Counted from the stretch's first letter, positions 12,632 to 20,696 are shown. The stretch is 33,452 nt of DNA from JBBSEZ01 sp038239195 (GCA_038239195.1 JBBSEZ010000047.1:1-33452); one strand, 5' to 3'. The notes: generated by a model not told the origin, from the letters alone. Made by a program: numbers and translations.

Positions 12632-14644
12632 TCAGCGCAGCGGCCCCGCCCTCCGCAGGGGGAAGTACACGAAGAACGCCTTCCCCAGCACGAGGCGCTC
12701 CGGCACCACGCCCCAGCTCCGGCTGTCGGCGCTCTGCGCGCTGTTGTCGCCCAGGACGAAATAGTGCCCCGGCTGGACGTAGAACGTCGTCACGGGGACT
12801 TCGGGGCCCGCCAGCTTCTCGAAAGCGTCGCTCTTGCGCGGGTCGAAGAAGACGTCGGGCTCGCTCCCCTTGCAGGTGTAGTAGGTGTCGCGGAAGAGCT
12901 TGATCTTACGCACGGTCACCTTGGCCCCCTTGACGCCGATGCTCGCCGGCCTCTCCAGGTCGTTCTCGCGCGTCGGGGCAGCGCCCCTGGCCCCCTTGTA
13001 GGGGGTGCCGTCCCCGAAGGGGAGCCGATCGTTGACCCAGACCGTCAGCCTGTCGTCCACGTTCGCCAGCCGCAGCCGATACGTCCCCTTGCCGCGCACG
13101 CCCGCGTCGGCCGAGCCCAGGTCTTCTTCCGCCTTGCCCTTCGCCAGGCGCTTCAGCGCACATTCGCCCGTCGCCAGGTCGAAGACCGCGCGAAAGCGGT
13201 CGGCGCCCTTGGCCACTTCGAGAACGAGTTGGCCGGTTTCCTCCCCCTCGACGACCGCCTCGCACTCGAGGACGAGGTCGCTGGCCCAGTTCACCCCGAC
13301 GTGCAGCGGATCTCCGCGCCGTTCGGAGCCCGCGTTGAAGCCCATGAAGTCGGTGATTAGTTGCCGCCCTTCCTTGTCGGCTTCTTCTTCGTCGCCCGCA
13401 GGGAGCCGGTCGCGGAGAACGTGCCGGTAGCGCAGCCAGCGGACGTCCTCGCCTTCCGGGTCGCTGCGGAAGCCGTGCGGCTCGGCCGGCGCCCAGCCGG
13501 CGCCCTCGGCTGGCTTCCAGCGCTGCCACTTCTCGCCCGTCAGGTCCCGGGCGGGGTGGTCGTTGTCGTAGACCAGGCGGCGCATGGCCAGCACTTGCTC
13601 GGGCGACTTGCGCACGATCTCGAACTTCCCGGCCTTCCACAAATCCTCGGCCTTCGCGTCGTTGGGGTGCGCGAACGGCTTTTGCCAGAGGTGCTGATCG
13701 TCCGGCCCCTCGCCGGGCTTGTCGTCGTAGGCGGGAGATTGGTCAGGCGGCAACACGTAGACCTTGCCGCGATGGATGGCGACGGTCTCCCCTGGCAGGC
13801 CCACGATGCGATGAATGTGGCGCAATAGTCCCTTCGAGCCTTCCTCCTCGATGGTGCTGGGTGGGTAGGTAAAGGTAATCAGGTCGAGGCGAGCGGGCGG
13901 GAGCAGCCGCGAGCCGAGAGGCCCCGCGGCGACCGCGAACCGATCTCCGCCGGACAGGCCGGGGTCGGGAAGTGCCGTGGCCAGGCCCCCGTCCTCGGCG
14001 CGTGGTGCCTCTTCGGGCCCGTCCTCGGGGCGCGTGAGCAGGACAGTTGCACGGCAGTTCGGGCAGGTGCAGCCGCGCACCCGGAAGGCCCGGCCGTCGG
14101 GCCGGACAGGCATGGCTTCCAGGCTGGCGTCGACCGTAAACTCCAGACCGCACTGGGGGCACGTCACCTTCTTGTGAGGCCCGAGAAGCGTCTCGGCCAT
14201 CGGGCCGGTCGGGATGACGAACAGTTGTACGAGCGTGAGCCCGGTCGCGACCGGCAGCCCGAGGCCTGTCAGGGCGCCGAACACCTGCCAGAGCAGGCCG
14301 ATGAGGAGCGTGCGCCCCCATCCCGTCGAGAGCCCCACCCGGATGCAGACGAACGGCAGGAGCAGACCAAACAGCGCCGCGCTGCCGAGTAGGGAGAGGC
14401 CCGAGGGCTTGTTCCCGGCCAGTGCCAGGGCGCACGCGCCGACCAGCCAGGAGCCGACGAGGGCAACGACCGCGATCGCCAGCGCCCTCCGAAAGCGGAT
14501 GCCCCGCGCGCGAGGGGGCCCGGCCGCCTCGGCTGGCGTGGGCGGTTTGACGTCGAAAACCTTGCAGGCCACCCACAGCCAAAAGGCGTGGAGCAGGAAG
14601 AGGAGCAGGACAAGCCCGCCCAGCACGGCGAAGACGAGGGGCAT
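12632..14644 (-). CDS. signal peptidase I paralogue lacking the catalytic dyad
   Basis: A 670-aa relative of the 9386-11344 signal peptidase, in the classical lepB place 33 bases after lepA. Four hydrophobic helices precede the peptidase core (about 4-27, 53-76, 83-103, 112-140), against one in the active enzyme. The nucleophile motif reads IPTGPMAET with Pro148 in place of Ser, and the general-base segment reads HIHRIVGLPGE with His278 in place of Lys. Both catalytic residues are therefore lost, while the CPQC...CPNC zinc-ribbon-like insertion, the jelly-roll-like domain and the GDNSAQSADSR box are kept. The reading frame is intact and well conserved, so a non-peptidase role such as binding signal peptides or scaffolding is more likely than decay. 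Confidence 0.9.
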   Translation of the reverse strand: MPLVFAVLGGLVLLLFLLHAFWLWVACKVFDVKPPTPAEAAGPPRARGIRFRRALAIAVVALVGSWLVGACALALAGNKPSGLSLLGSAALFGLLLPFVCIRVGLSTGWGRTLLIGLLWQVFGALTGLGLPVATGLTLVQLFVIPTGPMAETLLGPHKKVTCPQCGLEFTVDASLEAMPVRPDGRAFRVRGCTCPNCRATVLLTRPEDGPEEAPRAEDGGLATALPDPGLSGGDRFAVAAGPLGSRLLPPARLDLITFTYPPSTIEEEGSKGLLRHIHRIVGLPGETVAIHRGKVYVLPPDQSPAYDDKPGEGPDDQHLWQKPFAHPNDAKAEDLWKAGKFEIVRKSPEQVLAMRRLVYDNDHPARDLTGEKWQRWKPAEGAGWAPAEPHGFRSDPEGEDVRWLRYRHVLRDRLPAGDEEEADKEGRQLITDFMGFNAGSERRGDPLHVGVNWASDLVLECEAVVEGEETGQLVLEVAKGADRFRAVFDLATGECALKRLAKGKAEEDLGSADAGVRGKGTYRLRLANVDDRLTVWVNDRLPFGDGTPYKGARGAAPTRENDLERPASIGVKGAKVTVRKIKLFRDTYYTCKGSEPDVFFDPRKSDAFEKLAGPEVPVTTFYVQPGHYFVLGDNSAQSADSRSWGVVPERLVLGKAFFVYFPLRRAGPLR

Positions 14645-14677
14645 GGCTCGCGTACCTGATCGGGTTGAACGGCTCGC

Positions 14678-14929
14678 CTACTGATCGCTCTCCAGCACCG
14701 CCAAAAACGCCTCCTGCGGCACCTCCACCTGCCCGACCTGCTTCATCCGCTTCTTCCCCGCCGCCTGCTTGGCCCACAGCTTCCGCTTGCGCGTGATGTC
14801 GCCCCCGTAGCACTTCGCCGTCACGTTCTTCTTCATCGCCGCGATGTTCTCGCGCGCCACGATCCGGCTGCCGATGGCCGCCTGGAGCACCACCTCAAAC
14901 ATGTGCCGGTCGATCTCCTCGCGCAGCTT
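14678..14929 (-). pseudogene. lepA: severed C-terminal part of LepA (EF4)
   Basis: These 83 codons directly continue the lepA frame after an in-frame TAG. They encode the conserved end of the LepA-specific C-terminal domain, with FEVVLQAAIGSRIVAREN, KKNVTAKCYGGDITRKRK and GQVEVPQEAFLAVLESDQ, and end at TAG 14678-14680. The sequence is undamaged, so the interruption is recent, a sequencing error, or bypassed in the cell. An internal ATG at 14902 could start a 74-aa fragment, but no ribosome binding site is evident. Confidence 0.8.
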
Positions 14930-16477
14930 CTACAGCACCTTTCGCCCGCGCCGCTCCGAGGTGGCGCGGTGGACGATGGTGGACAGCGCATCGACGCGGT
15001 TGTGGTGAACGAGCACGTCGAGGCGCACCAGGTCGGCGGGGCGAAACGCCACGATCTCGTAATCCATCGTCCCGTAGCCGTGCGTCGCCGACTTGAGCTT
15101 GTCGTAGAGGTCATAGACGATCTCCGCCAGCGGCAACTCGTAGACGAGGATGGCCCGCGTCGGGCTGAGGTATTCGGTGCGGACGTAGGTGCCGCGCCGC
15201 TCGGAGCAGAGCTTCATCAGGTCGCCGATGTTGGGGGCGGGGATCAAGAAGCTGACGCGGGCGATCGGCTCGCGGAACTCCTCGATCTGCCCGGCGTCGG
15301 GCACCTTCTGCGGGTTGTCGATGAGGATGGTTTCGCCCTTGCGGGTGAGCACCTCGTAGGTGACGTTGGGCGCCGTGATGACGAGGTCGAGGTCGCTGTC
15401 GCGTTCGAGGCGCTGCTGGATGATCTCGCGGTGGAGCATGCCGAGGAACCCGCAGCGGAAGCCGAACCCGAGGCCCTCGCTAACCTCGGGCTGGTAGGTG
15501 AAACTGGAGTCGCTGAGGCGCAGTTTGCCGAGGGCCTCGCGCAGGTCCTCGAAGTCGTTGTTGTTGACCGGGTAGAGCCCGCTGAAGACCATCGGCTTCG
15601 GCTCCTTGTAGCCGGGCAGGGCCGTGGCCGTCGGGTTGAGGGCGTCCGTCACCGTGTCGCCGATGTGGACGTCTCCCAGGCCCTTGATCTGAGCGGTGAA
15701 GTAGCCCACCTGGCCTGCCGACAGTTCTTTGAGGACGGTCGGCGCCGGGCGGAACTGGCCCATCTCGGAGACGTCGTGTTCGGTCTCGCCGCGCATCAGC
15801 CGGATTTTCTGCCCGACCTTGAGCACGCCGTCCATGATGCGGACGTAGACGACGACGCCCTTGTAGGTGTCGAAATGGCTGTTGTAGACGAGGGCCTTGA
15901 GGGGGGCAGCGGGGTCTCCGGGCGGGGGCGGGATGCGCTCGACGATGGCCGTGAGGACGCCCTCGACGCCCTCGCCGGTCTTGCCGCTGGCGCGCAGCAC
16001 GTCGTCGGGATTGACGCCGAGGGCGGACTCCATCTCGGCGATGACCTCGGCGGGGCGGGCGATGGCCATGTCCACCTTGTTGAGGACGGGGACGATGGTG
16101 AGGTCGTTCTCCATGGCGAGGTAGGCGTTGGCGACGGTCTGGGCCTGAACGCCCTGGGTGGCGTCGACGAGGAGGATGGCGCCCTCGCAGGCGGCGAGGC
16201 TGCGCGAGACCTCGTAGCCGAAATCGACGTGGCCGGGGGTGTCGATGAGGTTGAGTTCGTAGGTCTGGCCGTTGTGCTGGTGGAAGACGGTGACGGGGTG
16301 CATCTGGATGGTGATGCCGCGCTCGCGCTCGAGGTCCATGTCGTCGAGCACCTGGTTGCGGAAGTCGCGCTCGGTGATGGCGCCGGTCTTGAGGAGGAGC
16401 TGGTCGCACAGGGTGCTCTTGCCGTGGTCGATGTGGGCGATGATGGAAAAGTTGCGGGTGTACTTCGTCTCGCTCAT
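14930..16477 (-). CDS. lepA: elongation factor 4 (LepA), interrupted by in-frame TAG
   Basis: LepA is a ribosome-associated translational GTPase. The product before the stop has 515 residues: G1 AHIDHGKST (14-22), G3 DTPGH (79-83), G4 NKVD (133-136), a SGKTGEGVEG segment in the G5 position, then domain 2 and the EF-G-like domains with GFRCGFLGMLHREI. The frame ends at TAG (14930-14932) between VL and KL, 83 codons before the natural end, so most of the LepA-specific C-terminal domain is cut off. With the stop ignored the protein would be 599 aa, the normal length. ATG 16477 gives the usual N-terminus; a longer frame to 16540 was rejected. lepA is followed by a signal-peptidase-type gene, as in the widespread lepA-lepB pair. 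Confidence 0.93.
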   Translation of the reverse strand: MSETKYTRNFSIIAHIDHGKSTLCDQLLLKTGAITERDFRNQVLDDMDLERERGITIQMHPVTVFHQHNGQTYELNLIDTPGHVDFGYEVSRSLAACEGAILLVDATQGVQAQTVANAYLAMENDLTIVPVLNKVDMAIARPAEVIAEMESALGVNPDDVLRASGKTGEGVEGVLTAIVERIPPPPGDPAAPLKALVYNSHFDTYKGVVVYVRIMDGVLKVGQKIRLMRGETEHDVSEMGQFRPAPTVLKELSAGQVGYFTAQIKGLGDVHIGDTVTDALNPTATALPGYKEPKPMVFSGLYPVNNNDFEDLREALGKLRLSDSSFTYQPEVSEGLGFGFRCGFLGMLHREIIQQRLERDSDLDLVITAPNVTYEVLTRKGETILIDNPQKVPDAGQIEEFREPIARVSFLIPAPNIGDLMKLCSERRGTYVRTEYLSPTRAILVYELPLAEIVYDLYDKLKSATHGYGTMDYEIVAFRPADLVRLDVLVHHNRVDALSTIVHRATSERRGRKVL

Positions 16478-16851
16478 GGGGGCCCTCGTGCTCCGCCGAA
16501 CCGGGGCGCCGTCGGCTCCCAGGCATGTCTGGGGAAGCATACCAGCTTTGGCGGCGGGTGGATAGGGGAGCGAAGGCGAGGCGGGCTGGCGGCGTCTTGC
16601 AACAGGCGGTCGAGTTCCTCGCCGGCGAGGAGGCTCGACTCGGCCAGGAACTGGCGCGTCACGCTCGGATCACCCGGGCCCACCTTGGCGCTGGGGGCGC
16701 AGTCGCGCAAGGGGAGCACGGTCTTCGCAGCGCGTTGAAACGCGACGTCGAAAAACCGTGCTGGAAGGTTCTTGCCGCGGTCGATAAAATGAGGAGGTGT
16801 TCGATCCTGCAAACAACCCTGTAATGTCCTTCCTCTCATCAGGAAGTAACC
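16478..16851. other. 374-base region upstream of lepA without a confident gene
   Basis: Open frames exist on both strands. The minus-strand one ends in ATGA overlap with lepA and contains a protein-like piece (FLAESSLLAGEELDRLL), but its ends look like intergenic DNA and no start is convincing. The sequence near 16500-16530 (GCCGTCGGCTCCCAGGCATG) looks like a dispersed intergenic motif. No tRNA or clear promoter was recognised. Confidence 0.4.
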
Positions 16852-17103
16852 ATGCCTGACGCCATCGACCACGATCAGCACGTTCAGCCGTGCCTCGTCC
16901 CTCCGGGGGAGTACGGTCGCGCGGAGGAAGCAGGCGTGGAAGACGAGGTCGTCTCCCTCCCCCCGGGCCTCCGCAAAGTCCGCTTGAGCGAAGAGGCGGC
17001 CCAGGCGATGCGGGACCTTCTCGACGACGAGGGACACGCGGCCCACGTCGGCCGGGAGATGCCGACCGCAGACGCCTCGGCCCTCCGCAAGAAGGCCCCC
17101 TGA
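16852..17103 (+). CDS. small hypothetical protein, 83 aa
   Basis: The ATG at 16852 is preceded by AGGAAG at a suitable distance, and the stop is followed after 20 bases by a strong hairpin-plus-T terminator, which argues for a real transcription unit. The acidic product has an unstructured N-terminal half and a helical segment LSEEAAQAMRDLLDDEG at residues 45-61. No family, signal peptide or membrane segment is recognised. The opposite strand is also open here, so the call remains uncertain. Confidence 0.5.
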   Translation: MPDAIDHDQHVQPCLVPPGEYGRAEEAGVEDEVVSLPPGLRKVRLSEEAAQAMRDLLDDEGHAAHVGREMPTADASALRKKAP

Positions 17104-17123
17104 GCGGCTACCGGAACACCGAG

Positions 17124-17159
17124 AGGCCCCCGCTGTTACCGAAGGCGGGGGCCTTTTTC
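17124..17159 (+). terminator. Rho-independent terminator
   Basis: AGGCCCCCGC (17124-17133) pairs perfectly with GCGGGGGCCT (17145-17154) over an 11-base loop, followed by TTTTC. It ends the 83-aa gene just upstream and lies before the acetyltransferase gene, which therefore needs its own promoter or relies on read-through. Confidence 0.85.
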
Positions 17160-17195
17160 TTGCGCGGCGAGAACTGACCTGAAGGAGGCGCAACG

Positions 17196-17756
17196 ATGCC
17201 CGACTCCCTCCAGAAGGTCCCCTTCAGCGAAACGCTCCTGGGCGTCGTCGCGGACTTTGACTGCGGGGACGAGGAGTGGGAGAGGCCCCTCGCCTCCTGG
17301 ATCAAGGCAGCGCCAGACGTCGAGAACGGTGCCCTTTATGAAATGCGCAAGCGCAAGGGGAAGCTGGACGTTTGGCTGCACGTCAACGGGTCGGGAGACC
17401 TGGTCGGTTACAGCGCACTCGGGGCATCGAACTGGGAGTGGCCAACCCGCGAGGACTCGCGGGTGCCCATCAACGTCATCCCCAACGTCGCCATCCAGAG
17501 GCGCTTCTGGGGCTGCCCGAAGGAGGGCCCACCCCGATACTCGACGCAGATCTTCGAACACCTGATCTTCGAGGCGCGGAAGCACACCGAGCGGCACCCC
17601 CTGCTGGGCCTCTTCGTCGATCCGAGGAATGGCCGAGCGATCAAGGCGTACCTGGCCGCCCACTTTGAACCGTACTTCAGAACTTGCCTGGATGACGCCG
17701 TCGAGTATCAGAGCATGCTGCTGAAGCTCGCCGACGCGCCGACCGAAGTGAACTGA
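17196..17756 (+). CDS. GNAT-family N-acetyltransferase-like protein
   Basis: A 186-aa cytosolic protein with the layout of a GNAT acyl-CoA-dependent acetyltransferase. It has an N-terminal helix region, the strand motif LVGYSALGASNWEW (68-81), INVIPNVAIQRRFWG (91-105) before the acyl-CoA-binding turn, a helix (YSTQIFEHLIFEARKH) and a terminal LGLFVDPRNGRAIKAYLA motif typical of the last GNAT helix. The pyrophosphate-binding loop is degenerate, so acceptor and activity cannot be predicted. The start is supported by GAAGGAGG eight to fifteen bases upstream. The gene is convergent with the protein-glutaminase-like gene. Confidence 0.75.
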   Translation: MPDSLQKVPFSETLLGVVADFDCGDEEWERPLASWIKAAPDVENGALYEMRKRKGKLDVWLHVNGSGDLVGYSALGASNWEWPTREDSRVPINVIPNVAIQRRFWGCPKEGPPRYSTQIFEHLIFEARKHTERHPLLGLFVDPRNGRAIKAYLAAHFEPYFRTCLDDAVEYQSMLLKLADAPTEVN

Positions 17757-17807
17757 GTTCGCACAGGCAAGGGGTCGTGAGCCCGCGCCTCGCTCGAAAC
17801 CGCGCCC

Positions 17808-18731
17808 TCACGCCGCCACCCGCCGTCTCTCGAACAGCCCCTCCCCCAGCACCACCCGCCCCGCCCGCAACCGGCGCTCCGCGGGCGCCGCGAAGACGGT
17901 CCCCTTGGATGGCTGCTTGCCCTCGAGCGGCTTGTACCTCTTCATGGTGGCGACGGCGTGGGCGTGCGCCCCTTCGCGCGGGTCGGCGGCCGGCCAGTAG
18001 CCGGTGCCCGCCGCCTTCTTCCCGCTCAGCAGCGTCGGCGCCGCCCCCACCCGCGTCACCGTGAGGTAGGGCCTGTGGCTTTTGGCGTCCTTCTTCATGG
18101 CCGCCTCCCACTGGGCGATGGTCGCGGGCCCGCTGAAGAGCGACGGGTCGATGACGTACCAACGCTGCGTGTTGGAGCCCATGCGCACGCGCAGGATTGG
18201 GGCGACGTGGTAGCTCCACGTCACGTGGCCGCTGGGGTTGTTGCGGGTGCGCGCGTAGAGCGTATCGCCGTTGGCGAAGGCCCACACCTTGTAGGGGACG
18301 AAGTGGTTCTTTCGCATGCGCTCGACCATGAGCTGCGCGCGGGCGTAGCAGCCATCGACCGGGTAGCGGAAGGCGACGTCGTGCTGTCGCGCCATCCAGT
18401 CGAATACCTCGCGGGCCTTCTGATGGCTGACCGTCTCGTGGGCGGGGAGCAGCCCGCTCGGCTTGCGGGCCGGCGTGGGCGGCACGGGCCGGTTGGTGAC
18501 CTCGAGCTTGACCTCGTAGCCGTGCGCCGACAGGTGCTGGAACACCGACTTGCCGGACTGTTCCGTGCGGTAGGTGCCGAACAGTTGCCAGTTCGCCTGG
18601 CCCTTGCTGCGGTAGAGGACGCTGGTGGTGTTGCCGGTCGCGCCCTTCCCGACCTGGGCGGGCACAGCCGGGGCGGCGGCAAGGACCAGGGCCAGGGCGA
18701 CCGCGCCGGAAGCGAGCAAGTGGCGGAGCAT
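17808..18731 (-). CDS. secreted protein-glutaminase-like deamidase
   Basis: A 307-aa protein with a signal peptide (residues 1-25, cleavage likely after VPAQ or nearby). The core matches the protein-glutaminase family, which converts protein-bound glutamine to glutamate. It has VDGCYARAQLM with the likely nucleophile Cys128, the KVWAFANGDTLYA strand, WSYHVAPIL with His175, and WYVIDPSLFSGP with Asp195, giving a plausible Cys-His-Asp triad in the right order. Asn/aromatic-rich segments between them are also typical. GAGGA lies just before ATG 18731. It is divergent from the exported peroxidase, with a 143-base shared upstream region. The protein target is unknown and the activity is inferred from motifs. 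Confidence 0.75.
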   Translation of the reverse strand: MLRHLLASGAVALALVLAAAPAVPAQVGKGATGNTTSVLYRSKGQANWQLFGTYRTEQSGKSVFQHLSAHGYEVKLEVTNRPVPPTPARKPSGLLPAHETVSHQKAREVFDWMARQHDVAFRYPVDGCYARAQLMVERMRKNHFVPYKVWAFANGDTLYARTRNNPSGHVTWSYHVAPILRVRMGSNTQRWYVIDPSLFSGPATIAQWEAAMKKDAKSHRPYLTVTRVGAAPTLLSGKKAAGTGYWPAADPREGAHAHAVATMKRYKPLEGKQPSKGTVFAAPAERRLRAGRVVLGEGLFERRRVAA

Positions 18732-18874
18732 GGGTGTCCTCGCGATGGGATGTTCGAAGGGGCCGCCGGGGCTTTTCGCCCTGCCCGCGCGATGCCGGGG
18801 CTCGTATTACTATTCGTAGAGAGCTCGTCTCTGTGACAACTTGCGCGCTTCGAGCGCGGCAAAGGGGGCAACCT

Positions 18875-19456
18875 GTGCGTACTCTGGTCGGTGGTCTGCT
18901 GGCGGCGGTGGTTCTGGTGGCGACGACGGCGACGGCTCGGGCCGAGCAGCCGAAGAAGGCGCCCGTGCTGAACTTCAAGATGAAGAGCCTCGACGGGAAG
19001 GAAATCGATCTGTCGAAGTATCAGGGCAAGGTGGTGATGATCGTCAACGTCGCCAGCGAGTGCGGGCTGACGAAGCAGTACAAGGGCCTGCAAAAGCTGA
19101 ACGACAAGTACGCCAAGGACGGGCTGGTCATCGTCGGCGTCCCGGCCAACGAGTTCAACAAGCAGGAGCCGGGCACCGACAAGGAAATTGCCGCCTTCTG
19201 CAAAGCGGAATACGGGGTCACGTTCCCGATGACGTCGAAGGTCGTCGTCAAGGGCCCCGGCATTACGCCGCTGTATCAGTACCTGACCTCCAAGGACACC
19301 AACCCGAAGTTCTCGGGCCCGATCGGGTGGAACTTCACCAAGTTCCTCATCGCCCGCGACGGCACGATCGTCAAGCGCTTCGAGCCGCGCGTCGATCCGC
19401 TGGCGGGCGACGTCGTCAAGGCCATCGAGGCGGAGCTCAAGAAGAAGGCGAGCTGA
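18875..19456 (+). CDS. glutathione peroxidase-family protein, exported
   Basis: A 193-aa thiol peroxidase with a signal peptide (MRTLVGGLLAAVVLVATTA, cleavage after ARA at 23). The family motifs are NVASECGLTKQY with peroxidatic Cys63, VPANEFNKQEPG with Gln97, and WNF with Trp152-Asn153. It would reduce hydroperoxides outside the cytoplasm. The FPCNQF cysteine used as resolving thiol in thioredoxin-dependent relatives is Ala91 here, so a different reductant or Cys109 may serve. The GTG start at 18875 is preferred because AAGGGGG precedes it and the signal peptide starts there; an in-frame ATG at 18734 would add 47 unlikely residues. A second peroxidase gene follows after 32 bases. Confidence 0.9.
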   Translation: MRTLVGGLLAAVVLVATTATARAEQPKKAPVLNFKMKSLDGKEIDLSKYQGKVVMIVNVASECGLTKQYKGLQKLNDKYAKDGLVIVGVPANEFNKQEPGTDKEIAAFCKAEYGVTFPMTSKVVVKGPGITPLYQYLTSKDTNPKFSGPIGWNFTKFLIARDGTIVKRFEPRVDPLAGDVVKAIEAELKKKAS

Positions 19457-19488
19457 CGCCTGTCGCCGCGAGATGAGGAGCCGATGCC

Positions 19489-19980
19489 ATGTCCTCGGTG
19501 CTGAACCACGTGATGCAGGGCCTCGACGGGCATGCCGTCGATCTTTCCGGCTTCCTCGGCGAAGTCGTTCTGATCGTCAACGTCGCCAGCCGGTGCGGGC
19601 ACACGCCGCAATACACCGGCCTGCAAAGGCTGCACGACAGGTACGGCAAGGAGGGCCTGATCGTACTCGGCGTGCCGGCCAACGAGTTCGGCAAGCAGGA
19701 GCCCGGCAGCGACGCCGAGATCGCCGGCTTCTGCTCGACGAACTATGGCGTCACCTTCCCCATGCTCGCCAAGGTCGCGGTCAAGGGCACGGACACCACC
19801 CCGCTCTATCGGCAACTCACCTCGAAGGAGAGCAACCCGCAGTTCGGCGGCGACGTCCGGTGGAACTTCACCAAGTTCCTCGTCGGCCGCGACGGGTCGG
19901 TCGTCGGCCGCTTCGAGCCGGACGTCGAGCCCGAGTCCGCCGCGCTCACCGGCGCCATCGAGGCGGAACTGAAGAAGTAA
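19489..19980 (+). CDS. glutathione peroxidase-family protein, cytosolic
   Basis: A 163-aa paralogue of the preceding gene without a signal peptide. It keeps NVASRCGHTPQY with peroxidatic Cys36, VPANEFGKQEPG with Gln70 and RWNFTKF with Trp125-Asn126. It also has Ala in place of the usual FPCNQF cysteine, so both copies share this feature, while Cys82 (GFCSTNYG) corresponds to Cys109 of the exported copy. The two genes look like a tandem duplication followed by split localisation. GAGGAG lies upstream of ATG 19489. The pair probably forms one transcript ended by the hairpins at 20002-20088. Confidence 0.9.
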   Translation: MSSVLNHVMQGLDGHAVDLSGFLGEVVLIVNVASRCGHTPQYTGLQRLHDRYGKEGLIVLGVPANEFGKQEPGSDAEIAGFCSTNYGVTFPMLAKVAVKGTDTTPLYRQLTSKESNPQFGGDVRWNFTKFLVGRDGSVVGRFEPDVEPESAALTGAIEAELKK

Positions 19981-20001
19981 CGCGATGTGCGGGGAGAGGA
20001 A

Positions 20002-20051
20002 TGTAGGCCGCGACTCCGTCGCGGTGCCCCGCCGCGGAGCGGCGGACTACA
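20002..20051. repeat. 50-bp inverted-repeat element, copy 1 (TGTAG...CTACA)
   Basis: The ends TGTAGGCCGC and GCGGACTACA are inverted copies with one mismatch. Inside are two perfect hairpins, CCGCGA-CTCCG-TCGCGG and CCGCCGC-GGA-GCGGCGG. The same two-hairpin unit recurs at 22704-22749. Confidence 0.7.
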
Positions 20052-20053
20052 AT

Positions 20054-20088
20054 CGGCCCACCCTTCCGCTCTGCGGAAAGGTGGGCCG
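20054..20088. terminator. 16-bp hairpin between convergent genes
   Basis: CGGCCCACCCTTCCGC (20054-20069) and GCGGAAAGGTGGGCCG (20073-20088) pair at 15 of 16 positions around a TCT loop. It lies between the peroxidase pair and the convergent secreted protein gene and could end both transcripts. No T-tract is present. Confidence 0.55.
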
Positions 20089-20105
20089 GTGCGTTCCCCG
20101 AAGGG

Positions 20106-20696
20106 TCACTTCATCTCGGTCTTGGGCGCCTCGACCTTGGGGGCCTCGACCTTGGGCCACTTGGCCGGGTTCCACAGGTGCTCGCTGCTGCGGACGTCGG
20201 CGGCGAACCCGTCGATCTCCTTGCGCAACCGGAGGGAGGTGATGCCACGGTTCTCCAGGCTCAGTTCCAGGTAGAGGAACCGATTGCTGCGGAGCGCGAA
20301 GTGGGTCGGCCCGATCTCGTTGTTGCGGGCCAGGATCTTCTCGAGGACGTCGGCGCGGACGTCCTTGGCGTCGGGGAGCTGCCGGAGCGCCGACGACAGC
20401 CACAACCGCGACCGATCGCTGCTCAGCGAACAGTAGAAGACGTAGCGGTAGTTGTCGCGCTCGAAGTTGAGCAAGTACATGGTGCCGCCGGACTTCGACC
20501 TGGTGACCTTCACCTCGTAGCCGAGGTTCTCAAGTTTTTCCTTCAAGCTCTCGTCGGTCAGCGAGTCGCTGTGCTGCTTGGCCGCCTCCTTGGCGGGCGC
20601 CTTGCCCTTGTCGGCCCCGTCCGCCCAGGCACTCGTGCCCGTCAACCCGAGGACCAGCGCCACGACCGCGAAACTCAACGCCTTCCGAATGTTCAT
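20106..20696 (-). CDS. secreted YbjN/CesT-like fold protein
   Basis: A 196-aa protein with a signal peptide (1-25, cleavage after SAWA). A charged linker follows, then a domain (about 47-150) with the alpha-beta pattern of YbjN or type III secretion chaperones: LKEKLENLGYEVKV, YLLNFERDNYRYVFYCSLS, a helix with LEKILARNNEIGP, and HFALRSNRFLYLELSLENRG. The tail repeats the unit KVEAP (PKVEAPKVEAPKTE). The fold guess is from pattern only and no enzymatic motif is visible. AAGGGAG precedes the start. Confidence 0.75.
   Translation of the reverse strand: MNIRKALSFAVVALVLGLTGTSAWADGADKGKAPAKEAAKQHSDSLTDESLKEKLENLGYEVKVTRSKSGGTMYLLNFERDNYRYVFYCSLSSDRSRLWLSSALRQLPDAKDVRADVLEKILARNNEIGPTHFALRSNRFLYLELSLENRGITSLRLRKEIDGFAADVRSSEHLWNPAKWPKVEAPKVEAPKTEMK

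Noticed and set aside
16474..17193. Long minus-strand open frame ending in ATGA overlap with lepA
   Set aside because: Most of it is antisense to the 83-aa gene and its terminator and reads as arginine-rich shadow sequence. Only a short middle part looks protein-like and no start with a ribosome binding site was found.
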